A stretch of 64,000 nt of DNA, taken from assembly GCA_013817245.1 (NCBI GenBank), contig JACDDA010000005.1, positions 124,001 to 188,000 of the forward strand, read 5' to 3'. Position numbers and translations under genes: made by a program. Below are positions 59,268 through 64,000 of this stretch, one piece after another (within the stretch, counting starts at the first letter, position 1; every line of letters begins with the position of its first letter). A model generated the notes under the pieces. That model saw nothing but the letters and a program-made list of their open reading frames with translations, did not search any database and was not told where the DNA came from. This stretch comes from Gammaproteobacteria bacterium (GTDB lineage Bacteria > Pseudomonadota > Gammaproteobacteria > HTCC5015).

Positions 59268-61054
59268 CACAGACTTATCAACCGATTGAACATACATACG
59301 ACGTTATTGTGGTGGGTGCCGGCGGCGCAGGTTTGCGTGCGACGATGGGCATGGCCGAAGCAGGTTTATCTGTGGCGTGTATTTCTAAAGTATTTCCAAC
59401 GCGTAGTCATACCGTTGCAGCGCAAGGCGGCATTAGTGCAGCGTTAGGTAATATGGGTGAAGACAATTGGCGCTGGCATATGTATGACACCGTTAAAGGT
59501 TCGGATTGGTTAGGCGATCAAGATGCGATTGAATACATGTGTCGTGAAGCGATACCGGCCATTATTGAATTAGAACATTACGGCGTGCCGTTTTCGCGCA
59601 CGGAAGATGGCAAAATTTATCAACGTCCTTTTGGTGGTATGACCACTAACTTTGGTGAAGGCACTGCGCAACGCACGTGTGCTGCTGCTGATCGTACGGG
59701 TCATGCAATGTTGCATACTTTGTATACGCAATCGTTACGTTTCAAAGCTGAATTTTTCATTGAATATTTTGCGCTTGATTTGTTAATGGACGAAGAGGGT
59801 GTTTGCAAAGGTGTTGTTTGTTGGAATTTATCTGACGGCACCATTCATATATTCCGCGCACATGCAGTCGTTTTAGCTACGGGTGGTTATGGTCGTTCGT
59901 ATTTCTCTTGTACTTCTGCGCATACCTGCACCGGTGATGGCGGCGGTATGGTGTTACGCGCGGGTTTGCCGATGCAAGATATGGAGTTTGTACAATTCCA
60001 TCCTACCGGTATTTATGGTTCAGGTTGTTTAATTACCGAAGGTGCGCGTGGTGAAGGTGGTTATCTCACTAACAGCGCAGGCGAACGTTTCATGGAACGT
60101 TATGCACCGAGTCGTAAAGATTTAGCGTCACGTGACGTGGTCAGTCGTTCGATGACGATTGAAATTCGTGATGGCAAAGGTGTTGGCCCTGATAAAGATC
60201 ATATTTATTTACACTTAGAACATTTAGGTGCGGATGTATTGCATGAACGCCTGCCCGGCATTTCAGAAAGCGCTAAAGTATTCGCAGGGGTTGATGTTAC
60301 TAAAGAACCGATTCCGGTATTACCAACTGTGCATTACAACATGGGCGGTATTCCCACCAACTATCATGGCGAAGTTGTTAGATTAAAAGATGGCAATCCC
60401 GATGCGGTAGTACCCGGTTTGTTTGCAGTAGGTGAAGCGGCTTGTGTATCAGTACACGGCGCGAATCGTTTAGGTTCAAACTCATTGTTAGATCTTGTGG
60501 TGTTTGGTCGTGCGGTAGCGCATCGTTGCGCGGCAATCGTACCTAAAGGCGCAGCGCATACAGCATTAAATCCAGCTGTGGTCGATACGATTTTGACTCG
60601 TTTCGATAAAGTTCGTAATGCGCAAGGCAATACGAGCGTTGCTGATTTACGTTTGAAGATGCAAAAAATTATGCAAAATCACGCGGCTGTATTCCGTACT
60701 GGCGAAACGCTAAGTGAAGGCAAACAGTTATTGGCGGAAGTGTATAAACAATACGCAGACGTTAAGGTCAGTGATCGTTCTTTAATTTGGAATAGTGATT
60801 TGGTCGAAGCGTGGGAATTAGATAATTTATTGCGTCAAGCAGTGGTTACGATGGCATCGGCGGAAAATCGCAAAGAAAGTCGTGGTGCGCATGCGCGTGA
60901 AGATTATCCCGATCGCGATGATAAAGAATGGATGAAACACACCCTAGCGCATTTGCAAGAAGACGGCACTGTTAAGTTTGAATACCGTCCTGTGCATATG
61001 TACACCTTAACCAGCGAGATCGATGTGATCGCGCCGCAAAAACGCGTTTACTAA
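59264..61054 (+). CDS. sdhA: Succinate dehydrogenase flavoprotein subunit
   Basis: Catalytic subunit oxidising succinate to fumarate. 596 aa with the FAD-binding [14 protein letters not shown], the covalent-FAD His in [33 protein letters not shown], the active-site Arg region RFMERYAP and [11 protein letters not shown], and [20 protein letters not shown]-terminal REDYPDRDD. Flanked by sdhD and sdhB, with the SDHAF4-like and SdhE factors encoded in the same operon. Confidence 0.99.
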   Translation: MTQTYQPIEHTYDVIVVGAGGAGLRATMGMAEAGLSVACISKVFPTRSHTVAAQGGISAALGNMGEDNWRWHMYDTVKGSDWLGDQDAIEYMCREAIPAIIELEHYGVPFSRTEDGKIYQRPFGGMTTNFGEGTAQRTCAAADRTGHAMLHTLYTQSLRFKAEFFIEYFALDLLMDEEGVCKGVVCWNLSDGTIHIFRAHAVVLATGGYGRSYFSCTSAHTCTGDGGGMVLRAGLPMQDMEFVQFHPTGIYGSGCLITEGARGEGGYLTNSAGERFMERYAPSRKDLASRDVVSRSMTIEIRDGKGVGPDKDHIYLHLEHLGADVLHERLPGISESAKVFAGVDVTKEPIPVLPTVHYNMGGIPTNYHGEVVRLKDGNPDAVVPGLFAVGEAACVSVHGANRLGSNSLLDLVVFGRAVAHRCAAIVPKGAAHTALNPAVVDTILTRFDKVRNAQGNTSVADLRLKMQKIMQNHAAVFRTGETLSEGKQLLAEVYKQYADVKVSDRSLIWNSDLVEAWELDNLLRQAVVTMASAENRKESRGAHAREDYPDRDDKEWMKHTLAHLQEDGTVKFEYRPVHMYTLTSEIDVIAPQKRVY

Positions 61055-61067
61055 AGGGGATTAAGCA

Positions 61068-61862
61068 ATGGCTGAGTTCTTTTTACCGGCTAATTCGGTA
61101 GTTCGTAAAAAAGAAGGTAAACACTTTAAAGCGCCTGCAGATGCTAAGCGCGTTAAACGTTTTGAAGTGTATCGTTACAATCCTGATACACCCGCGAATC
61201 CTAGTGTTGATATTTATGATATCGACTTAGATCGTTGTGGACCTATGGTGTTGGATGCCTTAATTAAAATCAAAAATGAAATTGATGCGACCTTAACTTT
61301 TCGTCGTTCATGTCGCGAAGGTATTTGTGGTTCTTGTGCTATGAATATCGACGGCACCAATACTTTGGCGTGCACCAAACCTATTGATGATGTTAGTGGT
61401 ACGGTGAAAGTCTATCCATTGCCGCACATGCCCGTTGTAAAAGATTTAGTGCCAGATTTAACTCATTTCTATGCGCAATATGCTTCGATCGAACCTTGGT
61501 TAAAAACCGATTCTCCTGCGCCGCCGCGAGACAGAGAGCGTCTGCAATCGCAAGCGGATCGTTCTAAGTTGGATGGTTTGTACGAATGCATTTTATGCGC
61601 GTGTTGCTCAACTTCGTGCCCCAGTTATTGGTGGAATGGTGATCGTTATTTAGGTCCGGCAGTATTGTTACAAGCTTATCGTTGGATTATTGATAGTCGT
61701 GATGAGTCGGCGGGCGATCGTTTAGACCAATTGGAAGATCCATTTAAGTTGTATCGCTGCCACACCATTATGAATTGCGCTAAAGTTTGTCCTAAAGGAT
61801 TGAACCCTGCTAAAGCGATTGCAGAAATTAAATTGCTCTTAGCAGAACGCGCGCTTGCGTAA
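61068..61862 (+). CDS. sdhB: Succinate dehydrogenase iron-sulfur subunit
   Basis: Carries the 2Fe-2S, 4Fe-4S and 3Fe-4S clusters linking FAD to quinone. Cys motifs are [12 protein letters not shown] with a fourth Cys in [23 protein letters not shown], and [17 protein letters not shown]. The L(I)YR-type motif recognised by Fe-S chaperones is not obvious. At 264 aa it is about 25 residues longer than E. coli SdhB because of an N-terminal extension (to about residue 28, [17 protein letters not shown]). Confidence 0.98.
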   Translation: MAEFFLPANSVVRKKEGKHFKAPADAKRVKRFEVYRYNPDTPANPSVDIYDIDLDRCGPMVLDALIKIKNEIDATLTFRRSCREGICGSCAMNIDGTNTLACTKPIDDVSGTVKVYPLPHMPVVKDLVPDLTHFYAQYASIEPWLKTDSPAPPRDRERLQSQADRSKLDGLYECILCACCSTSCPSYWWNGDRYLGPAVLLQAYRWIIDSRDESAGDRLDQLEDPFKLYRCHTIMNCAKVCPKGLNPAKAIAEIKLLLAERALA

Positions 61863-61874
61863 TGATTTTCTAGC

Positions 61875-62126
61875 ATGAGTGATACATTCAATTTGTCACG
61901 CCTACGTTGGCGCTGCCGACGGGGCATGAAAGAATTGGATGTGTTACTCACTCGTTATTTAGATCGAGCATGGGAAAGTGCTCCAACACTTGAGCGTGAA
62001 ACATTTTTAAAATTATTAGAAATGGATGATCCCGATTTATATGCTTTAATGGTAAATCGTACCCAATCAGCAGATAAGGATATCGCCGCACTTGTCCAAC
62101 GTATTCAAGCACTCCCTCCGTATTAA
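61875..62126 (+). CDS. sdhE: FAD assembly factor SdhE
   Basis: Small protein that promotes covalent FAD attachment to SdhA. 83 aa with the RGMKELDVLL motif (RGxxE) near residue 16 and the helical DDPDLYALMV region. It ends the sdh gene set, 12 bases after sdhB. The 3' end overlaps the next gene by 35 bases. Confidence 0.95.
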   Translation: MSDTFNLSRLRWRCRRGMKELDVLLTRYLDRAWESAPTLERETFLKLLEMDDPDLYALMVNRTQSADKDIAALVQRIQALPPY

Positions 62127-62517
62127 TTATTCTGCACCCCGATATCTAGCGGGGATACGTTATTTTTTGTTTTTAGTGATCGCTATATTATGGCTTAACT
62201 TGCCATTGCTTTGGATGTGGCGTTTTTTATTGTTGCTTGGTTTATTAATAGTATTCATTTTTAGCGAATATCGTTTTTATCGTGTACGCCGTGACCAGGA
62301 TAGTTTGTTGTGGCGAGATAGTGTTTGGTATGTGTATTCAGCTCGCACCGACACTGAGCAATCCGCAGTATTAACTGCGTGGTATATTTTGCCGGGATTG
62401 GTTGGCTTGCGCTTGCACATGGCGCAAGGCAAACGTTGGTATATATTGAATCGCGCAGCCTTAGGAGATGTTAATTATAGAAGGCTGCGCACTGCATTGC
62501 GTTTAGGTTTGATGTAG
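62092..62517 (+). CDS. YgfX/CptA-like inner-membrane protein
   Basis: 141 aa with two adjacent membrane spans (about residues 23-58) and a hydrophilic C-terminal half. YgfX (CptA) is encoded next to sdhE in E. coli and was reported as a toxin partner or SdhE-associated membrane protein, a point still debated. The call rests on position, size and topology rather than clear motifs. The start is a TTG inside sdhE; no ATG is available near. Its stop abuts the convergent cyclase stop with no bases between. Confidence 0.65.
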   Translation: MSNVFKHSLRINYSAPRYLAGIRYFLFLVIAILWLNLPLLWMWRFLLLLGLLIVFIFSEYRFYRVRRDQDSLLWRDSVWYVYSARTDTEQSAVLTAWYILPGLVGLRLHMAQGKRWYILNRAALGDVNYRRLRTALRLGLM

Positions 62518-64000
62518 TTATTTGGTGGTATGGGTAAATACACCATCCCAATTTTGACCGGGCGGATGGTTGCGGAAATACATGATTCTATCTAAATAGA
62601 GTTTGTATAAATAACGATTAGAGTCTTCTTGCGAGAGAGAGAAAATTTCTCGTTCAGCCCCATCCCAATTTTGTTGTCTGTACAAAATTAATGCTTTGTT
62701 GAAGCGACGCACACGAGTACGTAAATCTTTATCCATTTCAATAGAAAAACCTAGCGGCTGGTAAATGGTGACGGGGCGATCTTTGCCTTTAACGCGCACG
62801 CGATCTAATTCGAAATATTCAAATTCGGGCAAGGCTTTTTGTACTGCCTCACCCACGATAATATCGACTTGATATTGTTTAGTTAAGCCTTCAATTCGCG
62901 AGGCTAAATTTACCGCATCACCAATCACGGTATAAGCCATGCGGAATTCCGAACCCATGTTACCCACGTTCATAGTGCCAGTGTTAATACCTATGCCGAT
63001 ACGAATAGGTGGCCAGCCGCGATTTTTAAATTCAGCTTGTAACTCATCTAATAGTTTTTGCATTTCTAGCGAGGCTAGCAACGCATTTTTTACATGATGA
63101 GGATCTGCTAAAGGCGCACCCCAAAATGCCATGATGGCATCGCCCATGTATTTATCGATAGTGCCGCGATGTTTGTGAATGGTGCGAGTCATGGGTGTCA
63201 AAAATGCGTTCATTAATTCAGATAGTTTTTTGGGATCGAGATTTTCTGAAATAGAAGTAAAGCCTCGGATATCAGAAAATAAAACGGTCATTTCTCGGCT
63301 TTGACTCTCCATGGAAATGTCATCGGGATTCGCTGCCATTTCATCTACAAGTTCGGGCGGGACATACTGACCAAAAATTTTGGTTAATTCACGTTTGTCG
63401 CGAGATTCTACAAAAAACCCATACGTCATATGAAATATAAATAACAAAATAGTCATGCATAATGATGCTGCAATCGGCAGTACCATTTGACCATAATGCC
63501 AAGTGAGAGCGGTAACGCTAGCTAGTAATGTAATAATGCTGAGCGTTAATAATGAAGTGAACAAAGCGTTTAATGCCGGCGTTAAAAATATTAACACTAG
63601 GCCAATGATGAGCAGTGTTAATACTTCATAAGCTTTTAAATAAGCGGGGTGATGTAATATCCTATTATCTAAAATCCCTGCAACGATATTGGCGTGAACT
63701 TCTACTCCGGGATAAATGTTTTGCACTGGTGTAGAGCGCAAATCCAATAACCCGGGAGCAGTAGTGCCAATTAGCACTATTTTATTTTTTAATAAATCAA
63801 TGGGCGCGGTTTTATTAAGTACGGCAGCGGCTGATACGTAAGGAAAACTACCTTTGCCGCCACGAAAAGGCACGAGTACTGAAATGTTTTCATCTACTGG
63901 AATGGTATGTTTGCCTAACTCTAGATATTCAATTGCAAAATAACCTTGGTCTTCGGTGTCTTTAGACGGTATGCGAATAATTAAACGAGGATTGTCCAAC
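62518..64000 (-). CDS. CHASE2-domain class III adenylate cyclase (5' truncated by window end)
   Basis: The last about 493 residues of a membrane cyclase. The visible part holds the end of a periplasmic CHASE2 sensor (GTTAPGLLDLRSTPVQN, GVEVHANIVAGIL), three membrane spans, the linker RELTKIFGQYVPPELVDEM, and a full cyclase domain with metal Asp residues in LFSDIRGFT and KYMGDAIMAFW, and VIGDAVNLASRIE. The Lys of DKYMGD and the Thr of YTVIGD favour ATP over GTP. A C-terminal helical tail follows. The frame runs off the window at 64000, so the start is outside. It converges with the YgfX-like gene. Confidence 0.93.
   Translation of the reverse strand, partial: LDNPRLIIRIPSKDTEDQGYFAIEYLELGKHTIPVDENISVLVPFRGGKGSFPYVSAAAVLNKTAPIDLLKNKIVLIGTTAPGLLDLRSTPVQNIYPGVEVHANIVAGILDNRILHHPAYLKAYEVLTLLIIGLVLIFLTPALNALFTSLLTLSIITLLASVTALTWHYGQMVLPIAASLCMTILLFIFHMTYGFFVESRDKRELTKIFGQYVPPELVDEMAANPDDISMESQSREMTVLFSDIRGFTSISENLDPKKLSELMNAFLTPMTRTIHKHRGTIDKYMGDAIMAFWGAPLADPHHVKNALLASLEMQKLLDELQAEFKNRGWPPIRIGIGINTGTMNVGNMGSEFRMAYTVIGDAVNLASRIEGLTKQYQVDIIVGEAVQKALPEFEYFELDRVRVKGKDRPVTIYQPLGFSIEMDKDLRTRVRRFNKALILYRQQNWDGAEREIFSLSQEDSNRYLYKLYLDRIMYFRNHPPGQNWDGVFTHTTK

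Overview
The window is chromosomal housekeeping DNA from a gammaproteobacterium. The order rpsB-tsf-pyrH-frr-uppS-cdsA-dxr-rseP-bamA-skp-lpxD-fabZ-lpxA ... lpxB-rnhB-dnaE-accA-tilS-pyrG-kdsA-eno-ftsB-ispD-ispF is the classic gammaproteobacterial block. The nagZ-hpt-MTI phosphorylase-csiV-mfd and lolC-lolD-DUF2062-comEC-exbB-exbD-lpxK-kdsB stretches match the order I remember from Pseudomonas. A UDP-GlcNAc3N-type lipid A gene pair, a glutaminyl cyclase and an agmatine deiminase pathway would fit a Legionellales-like lineage, but that placement is inference. I see no tRNA, rRNA, CRISPR array, insertion sequence or prophage.

Layout. 1-1.7 kb: the 5' part of glnD and map, on the minus strand. 1.8-15.9 kb: a long plus-strand run for translation (rpsB with a structured leader, tsf, frr), UMP kinase, undecaprenyl-PP and CDP-DAG synthesis, MEP pathway dxr, and envelope assembly (rseP, bamA, skp, lpxD, fabZ, lpxA), ending with a glutaminyl cyclase and a thioesterase. 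15.9-19.1 kb: a minus-strand lpxB-gnnB-gnnA cluster. 19.2-33.7 kb: rnhB, dnaE, accA, tilS, pyrG, kdsA, eno, ftsB, ispD, ispF, nagZ, hpt and a purine phosphorylase, then a small beta-barrel candidate. 34.5-41.3 kb: minus-strand csiV, mfd, aguB, aguA and a periplasmic protein. 41.4-53.5 kb: the lol, comEC, exbBD, msbA-lpxK and kdsB envelope region, a methyltransferase, a membrane-anchored kinase and nudF, ending in a 14-bp tandem repeat. 53.6-64 kb: mdh, a diguanylate cyclase, ygfZ, the succinate dehydrogenase operon with its assembly factors, and a CHASE2 adenylate cyclase cut by the window edge.

Most notable is the lipid A pathway. msbA and lpxK are one 962-codon reading frame, joining the 4'-kinase to the flippase that exports its product. 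A GnnA/GnnB-like pair sits directly upstream of lpxB, which predicts a 2,3-diaminoglucose (amide-linked) lipid A. LpxA carries Met at the known acyl-chain ruler position, which predicts a shorter primary chain. Together they suggest a modified lipid A with a physically coupled final step.

Other points: an SDHAF4 (DUF1674) homologue opens the sdh operon while SdhE closes it; the purine phosphorylase has the 6-oxopurine Asn and sits beside hpt; a single LolC/E-type gene suggests a LolF-like exporter.
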